Origin: Pseudobacillus lumedeiriae
GTDB taxonomy: Bacteria; Bacillota; Bacilli; Bacillales; Domibacillaceae
Length of the DNA stretch: 64,000 nucleotides
Direction of reading: 5' to 3'
Assembly (NCBI RefSeq): GCF_044891285.1
Contig: NZ_JAUIYO010000003.1
Location: forward strand, 218,518 to 282,517
Both the position numbers and the translations under genes were made by a program. The notes under the pieces were generated by a model, which saw only the letters and a program-made list of their open reading frames with translations, was not told where the DNA came from and did not search any database. Every line of letters begins with the position of its first letter. The stretch's first letter is position 1. Below, piece after piece: positions 33,385 to 42,713 of the stretch.

Positions 33385-34878
33385 TTAATGCTTGTCAAAA
33401 TCACACTGATCAAAGGGTACCACCTTTGTCTTCTTTACAAATTTATAACCAAGCCAAACGGCAAGGAATAAAGGAAGACCGATATAGGAAATAAGTGCTC
33501 CGTTCCAGTCGATTGTCTCCTTCATGAAAGCGCTGTAGTTTTGTCCGAGAATAACAATGATACAAAGTGTAAAGGCAAAGATCGGGCCAAATGGAAACCA
33601 TTTTGCCCGGTAAGGCAGCTCCCGTAAATCCCGGCCTTGTGCAACATACGCTTTACGGAAACGATAGTGACTGATCGCAATGCCAAGCCATGCGATAAAG
33701 CCTGACATTCCTGATGCATTTAACAACCAAATGTAGACGGCTCCATCGCCAAAGAAAGACGCAAGGAAAGCAAGCGTACCAACGAGGGAAGTAATGATTA
33801 ACGCGTGAACCGGAACGCCCCGCCGGTCCAGCTTCGCCAAAAATGCAGGCGCCTTTCCTTCCCGTGCTAAATCCCACAGCATACGAGTGGAAGCGTACAT
33901 GCCCGAGCTTCCCGCTGATAAGACAGCTGTTAAAATAATCGCATTCATGACGGATGCCGCGAAAGCAATCCCCGCTTGATTAAAAACAAGCGTGAATGGG
34001 CTTACTGTTACATCCTCACTTGCTAAACTTTCTGTCGTATAAGGAATAAGCAAACTAATAACCAGAATCGCAAAAATGTAAAACAGCAGAATACGCCAAA
34101 ACACTTGCCGAACGGCTTTTGGTATCGAACGGGCAGGATTATCTGTTTCACCGGCGGCTACTCCAAAAAGTTCCGTTCCCTGGAATGAGTAACCAGCAGC
34201 CATAAAGATACCGAGAATCGTCATAAATCCGCCGTGAAACGGGGCATCTCCGACTGTGAAATTTGTAAAACCGATAGACTCGCCGCCGATAATACCAAAA
34301 ATCATGAGCACGCCAACAACAAGAAACACGACGACCGTCACCACTTTAATCATCGAAAACCAGTATTCTGATTCTCCAAACCCTTTAACAGAAAGATAAT
34401 TTAATAGAAAAATAATCGTTAAACAAAGCCCGCTCCAAAGAATAGAAGGACTATCTGGAAACCAAAACTTCATAATCATCGTCACTGCTGCTAATTCAGA
34501 AGCAATGGTAATCGACCAGTTATACCAGTAATTCCATCCGAGGGCGAAACCAAATGCCGGGTCAACGAAACGAGTGGCATACGTACTAAACGAACCGGCT
34601 ACGGGCAAAAAAGCCGCCATTTCCGCAAGGCTGATCATCACAAAATACACCATGATGCCTATCGCTCCATAAGCAAGAAGAGCACCGCCTGGACCCGCTG
34701 TATGAATGGCGCTTCCACTGGCAAGGAACAGCCCTGTTCCGATCGTTCCTCCAAGGGCAATCATCGTCAAATGTCTCGATTTTAAATTTCGCTGTAATTC
34801 CTGCGGTGATCCTTGTGACAACTGATTCTCTGCCTCAGCCGAAGATAAAAGAGTAGATTGAGAGGCGTTACCTGGCAT
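33385..34878 (-). CDS. Amino acid permease, LysP-like
   Basis: The product is 497 residues from ATG 34878 (MPGNASQSTLLSSAEAENQL) behind GGAGG; the longer frame has no ribosome binding site. Twelve TM segments start with LKSRHLTMIALGGTIGTGLF, the amino-acid-transporter hallmark, and AGETDNPARSIPKAVRQVFW is conserved in lysine-specific permeases (LysP/YvsH). It lies 138 bp downstream of the Lys/Orn/Arg decarboxylase gene and likely imports that enzyme's substrate. Probably transcribed from the decarboxylase promoter. Confidence 0.88.
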   Translation of the reverse strand: MPGNASQSTLLSSAEAENQLSQGSPQELQRNLKSRHLTMIALGGTIGTGLFLASGSAIHTAGPGGALLAYGAIGIMVYFVMISLAEMAAFLPVAGSFSTYATRFVDPAFGFALGWNYWYNWSITIASELAAVTMIMKFWFPDSPSILWSGLCLTIIFLLNYLSVKGFGESEYWFSMIKVVTVVVFLVVGVLMIFGIIGGESIGFTNFTVGDAPFHGGFMTILGIFMAAGYSFQGTELFGVAAGETDNPARSIPKAVRQVFWRILLFYIFAILVISLLIPYTTESLASEDVTVSPFTLVFNQAGIAFAASVMNAIILTAVLSAGSSGMYASTRMLWDLAREGKAPAFLAKLDRRGVPVHALIITSLVGTLAFLASFFGDGAVYIWLLNASGMSGFIAWLGIAISHYRFRKAYVAQGRDLRELPYRAKWFPFGPIFAFTLCIIVILGQNYSAFMKETIDWNGALISYIGLPLFLAVWLGYKFVKKTKVVPFDQCDFDKH

Positions 34879-35015
34879 ACATTGTTCCTCCTTTTTTTGA
34901 TGAGGACTTGTCATGTTCTGCTTGCAGATTCTTCGGTTGTTCATTTCCAGTCTTCATACTTTTTATATGATCAGCCGCAATCTCCCGCAGGCGCCGCGGC
35001 CGATTGGTCCATAAA

Positions 35016-36518
35016 TTACTTAAGCACATACAACGTTTTTAACGTATCATCCGAAGGGCTCTGAAAATAGGCCCCCATTTCTTTCAGCTCTCTAATCGTC
35101 TGTATATGGGTAGAAGTGATCTCCTCTCCAGGCGTCAAGAGCGGAATCCCTGGTGGATACGGGAGAACCATTTCTCCACATAAGGAACCGGCTGCTTCTT
35201 CCAGCGCTACTCTTTTACGAGGCATGTGAAACGCATCCCGCAAAGAAATTTCCTGTTTGTACAGCGTACCTTCTTCTGCAAAAAGAACTGTTTCGCCTTT
35301 CTCCCTGGAATCCATCATGGACCACTGCTGCAGCTTCCCGTCAATGGCTTTTATCGCTTCCACTACTTTTTCAATATCGTCCTCCTCCTCATTTAACGAG
35401 AACAAAAAGACGATATTGCGCGGGTCGCTGATTTCCGCCGTGCATCCCTGCTCATAAAATAGATCGAGAAGCTGATAGCCGGAGATCATTTCATGATTGC
35501 AGGAAATAATCCATTTCAGCGGATCTCTATAATGAACCTCCTTGCTGCCTTCCCAGATAGAAAGCGCCTTCAGTTCATTCGAAAGACCCTTGCGCCGTGT
35601 TTCCAAACGTTTAACGGTTTCTTTTAAATGAGTCCGTCCCTCTGTTACTAAATAACGTCTCGCCAGATCTAAGGATGCGAGCAGCGGGTAAGAAGGACTG
35701 GTTGATTGAATCATACCTAGTACTTGTGCCAGCCGCTCCCGGGATACACGATTTCCTTTCACATGCAGCATCGATGCCATCGTCATCGCCGTCAGCATTT
35801 TGTGTGTGGACTGCACAACGACGTCCGCTCCTTTGGAAAGAGCCGATGGCGGCACCTCTTCTACTTGCCCGAAATGAGCGCCATGTGCTTCATCAACAAT
35901 CAGGGGCACTCCCGCTTTATGACAAGTCTCTGCTAAGCGGGTAATGTCTTGGCTCATGCCGTAATAGTTAGGGTTCGTAATCCACACTCCCTTCACATCG
36001 GGATTGTCCTTGAGTGCTTTTTCAATATAACGAATATCAGATACCTTCGCTGCCTTTGTTGTTGATTCAATAGCTGGTGCGATAAAAATAGGCTGGGCAC
36101 CCGCCAGCAGCAATCCGTGGAATACGGATTTATGCATATTGCGCTGAACAAGAATCTTATCTCCCGGCTCACATAAAGTCAGAGCTACACCGATGTTCCC
36201 AATCGTACTTCCTCCTACAAGAAAGAATGTATGATCCGCCCCGAATGCTTCCGCTGCTAATGCCTGGGCGTCCGCGATAAAGTCAGTCGGATGATGCAGA
36301 TCATCAATTCCTACAGATTCAGTGGCATCAATACTTAAGATGCTTGAGAAACGCCCCCATGCTTCCCGGTCAAATACACGTCCATCCTTATGTCCTGGAA
36401 CGTGCATAGATGTGCGTTTACTCGTTTCATATAAACAAAGCGCCTGATAAAGCGGAGCTGCTGTGTGATCAATGGTGGAATGAGGCCCTTTATAAATCGG
36501 TGAAATTGTTAGATTCAT
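35016..36518 (-). CDS. PLP-dependent lysine/ornithine/arginine decarboxylase
   Basis: The product is 500 residues from ATG 36518 (MNLTISPIYKGPHSTIDHTA) behind GGAGGAG. A fold-type-I enzyme: HVPGHKDG near the start, GGSTIGN, HGAHFG after the conserved Asp (VDEAHGAH), and the PLP lysine in STHKML. It resembles SpeA/YaaO of B. subtilis, which lack the N-terminal wing of enterobacterial enzymes. Product would be cadaverine, putrescine or agmatine; the LysP-like neighbour favours lysine. Transcription appears sigma-54 dependent (site at 36585-36601). Confidence 0.88.
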   Translation of the reverse strand: MNLTISPIYKGPHSTIDHTAAPLYQALCLYETSKRTSMHVPGHKDGRVFDREAWGRFSSILSIDATESVGIDDLHHPTDFIADAQALAAEAFGADHTFFLVGGSTIGNIGVALTLCEPGDKILVQRNMHKSVFHGLLLAGAQPIFIAPAIESTTKAAKVSDIRYIEKALKDNPDVKGVWITNPNYYGMSQDITRLAETCHKAGVPLIVDEAHGAHFGQVEEVPPSALSKGADVVVQSTHKMLTAMTMASMLHVKGNRVSRERLAQVLGMIQSTSPSYPLLASLDLARRYLVTEGRTHLKETVKRLETRRKGLSNELKALSIWEGSKEVHYRDPLKWIISCNHEMISGYQLLDLFYEQGCTAEISDPRNIVFLFSLNEEEDDIEKVVEAIKAIDGKLQQWSMMDSREKGETVLFAEEGTLYKQEISLRDAFHMPRKRVALEEAAGSLCGEMVLPYPPGIPLLTPGEEITSTHIQTIRELKEMGAYFQSPSDDTLKTLYVLK

Positions 36519-36584
36519 GTTTTTCTCCTCCCGTACTCTTGTTTGACAGTCTTCTTCTGGCATGAGCTGTCTCGCTTTCTTTAT

Positions 36585-36601
36585 AGCAAGCCGCATGCCA
36601 A
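36585..36601 (-). promoter_or_regulatory. Sigma-54 (-24/-12) promoter of the decarboxylase gene
   Basis: In the minus sense TTGGCAT-GCGGC-TTGCT; the consensus is TGGCAC-N5-TTGCW with one mismatch. It lies about 70 bases upstream of ATG 36518 and downstream of the terminator of the adjacent sigma-54 activator gene. Small inverted repeats (GGAAG/CTTCC at about 36607-36619, ATTTG/CAAAT at about 36651-36665) upstream are candidate activator sites. Confidence 0.75.
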
Positions 36602-36701
36602 GAGCAGGAAGCACCTTCCACAAACCTTGTAGCAGCGGGGAAAATTTAAATATTTGCATGACAAATCATGGTTGTTTCACCTGGACTTCCCCCTAAAAAA
36701 A

Positions 36702-36728
36702 CAAAAAAACCGCCGAAATCCCGGCGGC
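36702..36728 (-). terminator. Terminator after the second sigma-54 activator gene
   Basis: In the minus sense CCGCCGGGATTTCGGCGG is followed by TTTTTTTG. Confidence 0.85.
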
Positions 36729-36733
36729 TGCTA

Positions 36734-38140
36734 TCATATATTTAATTTGGTTAATTTATATTGCAGTGTTTGCCGCGGAATATCCAGCAGTTTAGCTGCC
36801 TGTTGAATGTTTCCGCCCGTTTCCTCTAAAGCCTGCCTAATCAAGTGATCCTCTGTTTCTATTAATGCCTGCCGCAGAGGCTTAAGTGAGACTGAATCTC
36901 TTCCTAGGGCTGTCTCACCCCCGGTAATATGCAGCGGAATGTGCTCAATCTTGACCAAATCGCCGTCCATAATGTTCATCGCTGATTCAATCGCATGCCC
37001 CAGCTCACGGACATTGCCCGGCCAATCATACTGATGAAAAACAGCCTTCACTGTCTCATCCGCCTTCGTCACAAGCTTTCCGAAAAGAAAGTTGTACTTT
37101 TGAATAAAGTGGTCTGTCAACAATGGAATATCACCTTTTCGATTTCGCAGCGGCGGGATATGCAGGTTGATGACATTTAGACGATAATAAAGGTCAGACC
37201 GCAGTGTCTTTTCACGCAGACAAACATCTGCCGGCTCGTTCATTGCCGCAATGATCCGCACATTCACCGTGTATTCTTTCGTTCCTCCGACCCTTCGAAT
37301 CGCACCATTTTCCAATACTCTTAACAGTTTTGCTTGAACATCTAGCGGCATAGAGTTAATTTCATCTAAAAATAACGTTCCGCCGTCCGCAAGTTCAAAC
37401 AGGCCAGGACGGTCGACGGCTCCAGTGTAGCTTCCTTTTGCGGTTCCGAATAACAGCCCCTCAAGTAGTGACGAAGGGATTGCTGCGCAGTTTTGCGCGA
37501 TGAATGCCTCCAACCGGCGCGGCGATGCATTATGAATCGCCTGCACAAGCAATTCCTTCCCTGTACCCGTTTCACCATATATCAATATAGGCGATGTCGT
37601 TGAGGCTACTTTTAATGCTTTCACTTTTAATTGCTGAAAGGCAGGATCATTCGTAATGATGTCCGTCATCCTATATTTCGCACCCACATGACTATCAGAA
37701 GCCTTTTTTTGCTGCTGAGTCGTTTCTACTTTTGCCTGCAAATCAATCAGTTTTTCTGACAGCCGCTTGACTTTCGTTAAATCTTTAGCGATCTCAACAG
37801 CACCGACAATTTCACCGTCTACTTTAATCGGCAGCGTCGTATTCACTGTATCAACGAGCACACCGCGGATATTATAGTAGGATTGATGCTGATTGCAAAT
37901 CGGCTCTCCCGTTTGCATTACCTTCATCAATGTACTAGTAGAAGCGCATAAAGAAGGATACACCTCCAGCAAATGCTTCCCTAGTATTTCTTCCTTCTTC
38001 ACTCCATCATTCTTTGCTGCCACATGATTATAAAAAATCGTCATTCCATTCGCATCTACCGCATGAATCCCTTCATCAATCGTACCTAAAATTGCCTGAA
38101 GCATTTCCGTTTCCTTCGTATCCGTCACATTTAATAGCAC
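36734..38140 (-). CDS. PAS-domain sigma-54-dependent activator, RocR-like
   Basis: The 468-residue protein has an N-terminal PAS sensor (about 10-125) and a sigma-54 AAA+ domain with Walker A GETGTGKE, the variant contact loop GSYTGA in place of GAFTGA, and GTLFLDEINSMPLDVQAKLL. A Fis-type helix-turn-helix ends it (GGNIQQAAKLLDIPRQTLQY). RocR-type proteins activate amino acid catabolism in Bacillus. It is closely upstream of, and codirectional with, the decarboxylase-permease pair that carries a -24/-12 promoter, so it is the likely activator of that pair. It has its own terminator. Confidence 0.9.
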   Translation of the reverse strand: MLLNVTDTKETEMLQAILGTIDEGIHAVDANGMTIFYNHVAAKNDGVKKEEILGKHLLEVYPSLCASTSTLMKVMQTGEPICNQHQSYYNIRGVLVDTVNTTLPIKVDGEIVGAVEIAKDLTKVKRLSEKLIDLQAKVETTQQQKKASDSHVGAKYRMTDIITNDPAFQQLKVKALKVASTTSPILIYGETGTGKELLVQAIHNASPRRLEAFIAQNCAAIPSSLLEGLLFGTAKGSYTGAVDRPGLFELADGGTLFLDEINSMPLDVQAKLLRVLENGAIRRVGGTKEYTVNVRIIAAMNEPADVCLREKTLRSDLYYRLNVINLHIPPLRNRKGDIPLLTDHFIQKYNFLFGKLVTKADETVKAVFHQYDWPGNVRELGHAIESAMNIMDGDLVKIEHIPLHITGGETALGRDSVSLKPLRQALIETEDHLIRQALEETGGNIQQAAKLLDIPRQTLQYKLTKLNI

Positions 38141-38459
38141 TTTGAATGACTCACCTTCTCCTCTTACAAAACCTTTACCTCATTTTAAGCTGAGCACCTA
38201 TTAAACAATCAATGCCGAGTTTCTGTCATTACAGCGCCGGTTTTTGGGCACCTTTTAAAATTTAGCCGCTTATGCTGTTATAAACATATACTACTACTCT
38301 ATCTCTAAGACTTTGTGTCATGCAGCTGATGAAATGGATGACGCTAATCAAATTCTATAATTTTTACCATTTGATTTTATTATAATGAATCTTCCTTTTT
38401 AAGTACAAGCCCATCCTGCCGCCAATCGAATAACGCAGATCAATCGATAAAATATAGGA
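38141..38459. other. Intergenic stretch without recognised gene
   Basis: AT-rich, with no coding frame supported. It must contain the promoter of the sigma-54 activator gene; no clear -35/-10 pair was picked. Confidence 0.4.
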
Positions 38460-38520
38460 CTTTGTTAAGCTTCCCTGTTGATTCCACCGGAGTCTCACGC
38501 CTTCCACTCCACATGGTTAA
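38460..38520. repeat. Partial copy of the dispersed MITE-like repeat
   Basis: CTTTGTTAAGC and CCTGTTGATTCCACCGG resemble the end of the repeat family; the right end is lost or diverged. Confidence 0.45.
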
Positions 38521-38523
38521 AGA

Positions 38524-38560
38524 TAAAAAAAGAACTAGAGTGAAAACACTCTAATTCCTT
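38524..38560 (-). terminator. Terminator after the first chemoreceptor gene
   Basis: In the minus sense GAATTAGAGTG pairs with CACTCTAGTTC and is followed by TTTTTTT. Confidence 0.85.
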
Positions 38561-38633
38561 TCTGCTTAATCTAATGTAGATTGGTCTATTCTTGGAGACG
38601 AACATATCAATGAGTATCGAATCATTCACCTGT

Positions 38634-40373
38634 TTACCACTTAAACCGATTCACCTGCTTCTGCAATTCCATTGCAAGCATAGATAATGAGCTGGCCGAT
38701 GCTAAAATTTCTTCCATTGAAGCCAATTGCTCCTCAGCAGCAGTTGCAACCTTCCGGGTATGCCCCAGCGATTCCTTAGAAATTGCAGTAATGTTTGTAA
38801 CTGTCGCTGAGACTTCCTGGGTACTAGCGGATATTTGTTCGGTTGTCGCCGCCATTTCATTTACTTGCTTGTCCATCTCCCCAAGAGAATCCACAATTTC
38901 CTTGAAATCCTCTTTTGTTCTCCCGACAATCACCAGCCCCGCCTGTACTTCTTTTTTCACTCTGTTCATGGAGTTGGATGAACGGACAATCTCTTCCTGA
39001 ATCTCATGAATAAGCTGGGAAATTTGTGTGGATGATTGTTGAGACTGCTCTGCAAGTTTTCTCACCTCATCCGCTACTACGGCAAAACCTTTCCCATTTT
39101 CTCCGGCTCTTGCCGCTTCGATGGCTGCATTCAATGCTAGCAAGTTCGTTTGATCAGCAATTGTGGTGATCATTTTTGAAATCCCGCCTATTTCATTCGA
39201 TCTTTTGTCGAGCAGCAGCAGCATTTCACTGCTTTCATTCACTGACTGTTCAATCATGCTGATCTGCTGAACCGTTTTCTCGACCAGTTCCCCGCCATGC
39301 TTTGCCTGCTTTGTAGCCTTTGCCTCTGTATTAGATAAGAGCACAGAACTTTCAGCAATGCTTTGAAGACTGCATGCAATTTCCTCTAAAGAATGAGAGC
39401 TTTCTTCTAAATTATTTGTGCTGCCCTCTGCTCCATTTGCTACCTCTTGAACAGATCCAGTAATTTCTTCCGTTGCTTTCCCCGTTTGTTCTGCACTTGC
39501 CGTTAATTGTTCGGCAGAAGCGGCTAACTGCTCAGTCGATTGATGAACTTGACTGATCAGCACTTTTACATGTTCTTTCATATAATTAAAGTCATTGGCG
39601 AGCCGGCCCACTTCATCTTTTGTCCTAACCTTCACTGGTGTACCGGAAAAATCCCCTTGGGCTGATCGGTTTAATTCCTCACTAATCAGCATAATCGGCT
39701 TCGTTAAACGCTTTGAAAAATAACTGACAATCACAATACCACTTATGACTGAAATGGCAGAGATCACGAAAACTAGCGTTAGTATCTCGGAAGCGCCGCT
39801 ATTAAACTCTGATAAGTAAGCACCTGATCCGATAACCCATCCCCAATGCGGATCTACTTCAGCATAAGAAATCTTCGTTTCTACTTTATCAGTGGCGGGA
39901 TTTTCCCATTGGTACGACACGTATCCGCCCTTTTTGCTCGTTTTCACTAATTCATCTGCTGCCATCGCACCATCTTCCGTCTTAATATCAGGAAAATCCT
40001 GCCCTTCATTTGTAGGGTGCATCACCGTAACAGCCTCTTCATCAATCGCCCAAATATACCCGCTGTCTTTCACCGTATACTCATTTTTTATCGTACGTTG
40101 ATTCTCGGAATCTTTTTTACCTAATAACTCCCTGCGAAGACTCTCCTGCGCTTCTTCCAGGGTCATGTGTCCCGCTTCTACTTCAGCATTCAAAAGATTA
40201 ATCATCCCAATAACCATTTTCACACTGTTTTCTAACTGTTCTTTTCCAGACTCATCTAACTGCTTTTTTGATACTTGGCAGGCTCCTGTGCCGATCACTA
40301 AAGCTGGAATCACTAATAACAATAGGCATAAAATAATGAACTTACTTCTAAGCGACAAAAACACATTCTTCAT
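38634..40373 (-). CDS. Methyl-accepting chemotaxis protein with sCache sensor (copy 1)
   Basis: The 579-residue receptor has TM1 (about 10-32), an extracellular single-Cache domain (about 35-190, with GYIWAIDEEAVTVMHP and HWGWVIGSG), TM2 (about 197-217), HAMP (about 218-272) and a long cytoplasmic coiled coil with the signalling tip NLLALNAAIEAARAGE. The Cache type binds small carboxylates or amino acids. It is a paralogue of 44297-46036 with the same length and strand. A sigma-D promoter precedes it. Confidence 0.93.
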   Translation of the reverse strand: MKNVFLSLRSKFIILCLLLLVIPALVIGTGACQVSKKQLDESGKEQLENSVKMVIGMINLLNAEVEAGHMTLEEAQESLRRELLGKKDSENQRTIKNEYTVKDSGYIWAIDEEAVTVMHPTNEGQDFPDIKTEDGAMAADELVKTSKKGGYVSYQWENPATDKVETKISYAEVDPHWGWVIGSGAYLSEFNSGASEILTLVFVISAISVISGIVIVSYFSKRLTKPIMLISEELNRSAQGDFSGTPVKVRTKDEVGRLANDFNYMKEHVKVLISQVHQSTEQLAASAEQLTASAEQTGKATEEITGSVQEVANGAEGSTNNLEESSHSLEEIACSLQSIAESSVLLSNTEAKATKQAKHGGELVEKTVQQISMIEQSVNESSEMLLLLDKRSNEIGGISKMITTIADQTNLLALNAAIEAARAGENGKGFAVVADEVRKLAEQSQQSSTQISQLIHEIQEEIVRSSNSMNRVKKEVQAGLVIVGRTKEDFKEIVDSLGEMDKQVNEMAATTEQISASTQEVSATVTNITAISKESLGHTRKVATAAEEQLASMEEILASASSLSMLAMELQKQVNRFKW

Positions 40374-40462
40374 TCCATTTTCTCCTTATTCTCATTTTCC
40401 TTACTACCTGGTAGATGGGCTGTATTTTTTCAGCCCTCCTTTTTCAAGCTTTCTTTTCTTAT

Positions 40463-40489
40463 ATATCGGCATATCGGAATAAATCTGTA
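40463..40489 (-). promoter_or_regulatory. Sigma-D promoter of chemoreceptor copy 1
   Basis: In the minus sense TACA-N15-GCCGATAT; an adjacent TCCGATAT is a second possible -10. Confidence 0.7.
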
Positions 40490-40583
40490 TATATTCCTTT
40501 AATTTTATTCAAATATTCTAAACTTTCTATCTTCAATAAAAGGCATAGACACAGAAAGTAGATGTTTTTCACTTTAATACTTT

Positions 40584-40660
40584 GGCTTTGTTAACGTCCT
40601 GTTGATTTCCTCTTCAAGTGTTGGCTTTCTCAAAGAGTCTCTCACCTCTCGCTCTAACCA
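40584..40660. repeat. Copy of the dispersed MITE-like repeat (right end diverged)
   Basis: GGCTTTGTTAACGTCCTGTT matches the repeat's end; the interior is CT-rich. The remaining 40661-40858 is AT-rich and should hold the promoter of the ABC exporter genes. Confidence 0.45.
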
Positions 40661-40858
40661 ACAATACTTATTTTTCTATCTTGCTATTTATCTCTTTCAC
40701 TCTATTACATAATTTAATCTACATGTAAAATTAATGAAATATTTGACATGAATTTGTTTATTAACTTCCAGTAACATGATAAAATTCATAATGTTACCTT
40801 TTTTTCGATAACATCATCTAGGAAACTAGCACGATGTTTTACTTTAGGAGGAAAAATA

Positions 40859-42052
40859 ATGGGGAAGAAAAAATGGATCATTACTACGGCTGTCTTAGCA
40901 GCAGTCGTCTTGAGTATTGGAAGCTATGTTTTTTTAAAAAAGGGATCAGGTGAAGCCATGGAAGCGATCGAGCCGTTTCCCATTCAAGTAAGTGAATTGA
41001 GCGGCGGCGTGAATGGCAATGGCCAACTGTTCGCCGGTGTGGTAGAGCCGAAAGAAAAGCAAAAGATTATGCTAGAGCCGGAACGCGGAAAAGTAGATGA
41101 AGTATTTGTGAGCGAAGGCGATGAAGTCCAAAGCGGAGCTAAACTCTTTTCTTACAACAACCAAGAAGGACAAATGCAAGTGAAAGAAAAAGCTATTGAT
41201 GTAGAAATGTCCAATATCACAGTCAATCAAAAAAAGGAAGAAATCAGCACATACCGCAAACAGCTGAAAAACGCGGCGGCGGAGGAGAAAAACGAACTTC
41301 AACAGCAGCTGAAGCAAGCGGAAGTAGATCTGAAAATGGCCAACTTGGAAGCACAAAAAGTAAAAATGGATTATGAAGAGTTAAAGAAAAAGATCAATAA
41401 TCATATCGTCACAGCCAAGGTGAATGGGATCATTCAAAAAATTGATACGGAACAACAACAGACAGATCAAGAAAATGGGGGAGCAAACAGCAGCTCATTT
41501 ATGGAAATTGTCAACACAGATGCTGTTTACGTGAAAGGAACGGTAAACGAGCTAGTAAAAGACGAATTACAAATCGGCCAAGCCGTCCGTGTAGTCAGCC
41601 GTAAAAACCCTGAACAGCAATGGTCTGGGAAGATTGCAGAAATTGGAAAACTCCCTTCAGAAGAAAGTGACGGCGAATCGTTTATGGATTATGAAGACCC
41701 ATCCAACCCAACTGCCTCTAATTATCCATTTAAAGTACAGCTAGACAATCATGATGGATTGGACTTCGGTTATCACGTTTTCATTGAATTAGCAGGTGAA
41801 GCTGCTGAATCACAAGAGATCGTACTTCCAACGGACATGATTATGCAAGACGGTAAAAAAGCTTCGGTTTGGAAAGTAAAAGACGGTGCCCTCACAAAGC
41901 AGGAAGTAGAATTGGGAGCTGAAATGGAAGACGGAATGATGATCGTTGTTAGGAAAGGTCTAACCCTCGATGATTATGTTGTGTTCCCAGATGATTCACT
42001 AAAAGAGGGAAAGAAGGTTACAACGGATGCTGCAACTGAAGAACCTTTATAA
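40859..42052 (+). CDS. yknX: Membrane fusion (adaptor) protein of a MacB/YknXYZ-type exporter
   Basis: The 397-residue protein starts MGKKKWIITTAVLAAVVLSI with an N-terminal membrane anchor, followed by a split lipoyl domain, a coiled coil (about 115-185) and beta-barrel domains, the HlyD/YknX order. Such adaptors sit outside the membrane and join a MacB-like permease; in B. subtilis YknWXYZ protects against the SdpC toxin. It overlaps the ATPase gene by 26 bp. The symbol is by architecture; the substrate is unknown. Confidence 0.82.
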   Translation: MGKKKWIITTAVLAAVVLSIGSYVFLKKGSGEAMEAIEPFPIQVSELSGGVNGNGQLFAGVVEPKEKQKIMLEPERGKVDEVFVSEGDEVQSGAKLFSYNNQEGQMQVKEKAIDVEMSNITVNQKKEEISTYRKQLKNAAAEEKNELQQQLKQAEVDLKMANLEAQKVKMDYEELKKKINNHIVTAKVNGIIQKIDTEQQQTDQENGGANSSSFMEIVNTDAVYVKGTVNELVKDELQIGQAVRVVSRKNPEQQWSGKIAEIGKLPSEESDGESFMDYEDPSNPTASNYPFKVQLDNHDGLDFGYHVFIELAGEAAESQEIVLPTDMIMQDGKKASVWKVKDGALTKQEVELGAEMEDGMMIVVRKGLTLDDYVVFPDDSLKEGKKVTTDAATEEPL

Positions 42053-42713
42053 ATCATATAAACAAGGAAAAGAAGAAATTCCGATCCTGCATGATATTCA
42101 CCTTACGATTGAACGCGGGGAATACGTATCGATTATGGGTCCTTCCGGTTCAGGGAAATCCACACTGATGAATATTATCGGCTGTTTAGACACACCTTCT
42201 TCGGGAGAATACACACTCGATGGAATGAATATGCTATCAGGCAAAGAAAACAGGCTCGCAGCGATCCGCAACAAATACATTGGATTTGTGTTTCAAAGCT
42301 TTAACTTGCTGCCCCGCTCCTCTGCCCTTGAGAACGTAGAATTGCCGCTTATTTATGCGAAAGTTGATAAGAAAGAACGAAAAGAGCGGGCCATCGACGC
42401 GTTAACGAAAGTCGGTTTAGAGGAACGCCTTCATTTTAAACCGACCGAATTGTCAGGCGGCCAGAAACAGCGGGTCGCTATTGCGAGAGCGATCGTCAAT
42501 CACCCAAAATTCGTCCTGGCCGATGAACCGACCGGCGCGCTCGATTCCAAATCGAGTGCACAAGTCATGGACATCTTTACGAAGCTGAATGAAGAAGGAG
42601 TCACCGTCGTTCTCATCACCCATGAACAGGAAATCGCGGAATACACGAACCGAACCATTCTCCTCCGCGATGGCCGGATTCTACAGGATGAAAGGAGAAT
42701 GATCCATGTTTGA
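42027..42713 (+). CDS. yknY: ABC exporter ATP-binding protein (MacB/YknY type)
   Basis: The 228-residue ATPase has Walker A GPSGSGKSTLMNIIGCLD, signature LSGGQKQRVAIARAIV and Walker B FVLADEPTGALDSKS, typical of the LolD/MacB group. It starts within the end of the adaptor gene and overlaps the permease gene by 8 bp, so all three are translationally coupled. It powers a mechanotransmission exporter rather than a classical importer. Confidence 0.93.
   Translation: MLQLKNLYKSYKQGKEEIPILHDIHLTIERGEYVSIMGPSGSGKSTLMNIIGCLDTPSSGEYTLDGMNMLSGKENRLAAIRNKYIGFVFQSFNLLPRSSALENVELPLIYAKVDKKERKERAIDALTKVGLEERLHFKPTELSGGQKQRVAIARAIVNHPKFVLADEPTGALDSKSSAQVMDIFTKLNEEGVTVVLITHEQEIAEYTNRTILLRDGRILQDERRMIHV

Noticed and set aside
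33312..33494. A short plus frame beyond the sigma-54 palindrome
   Set aside because: It spans the permease terminator and the end of the permease gene on the other strand; no start signal.
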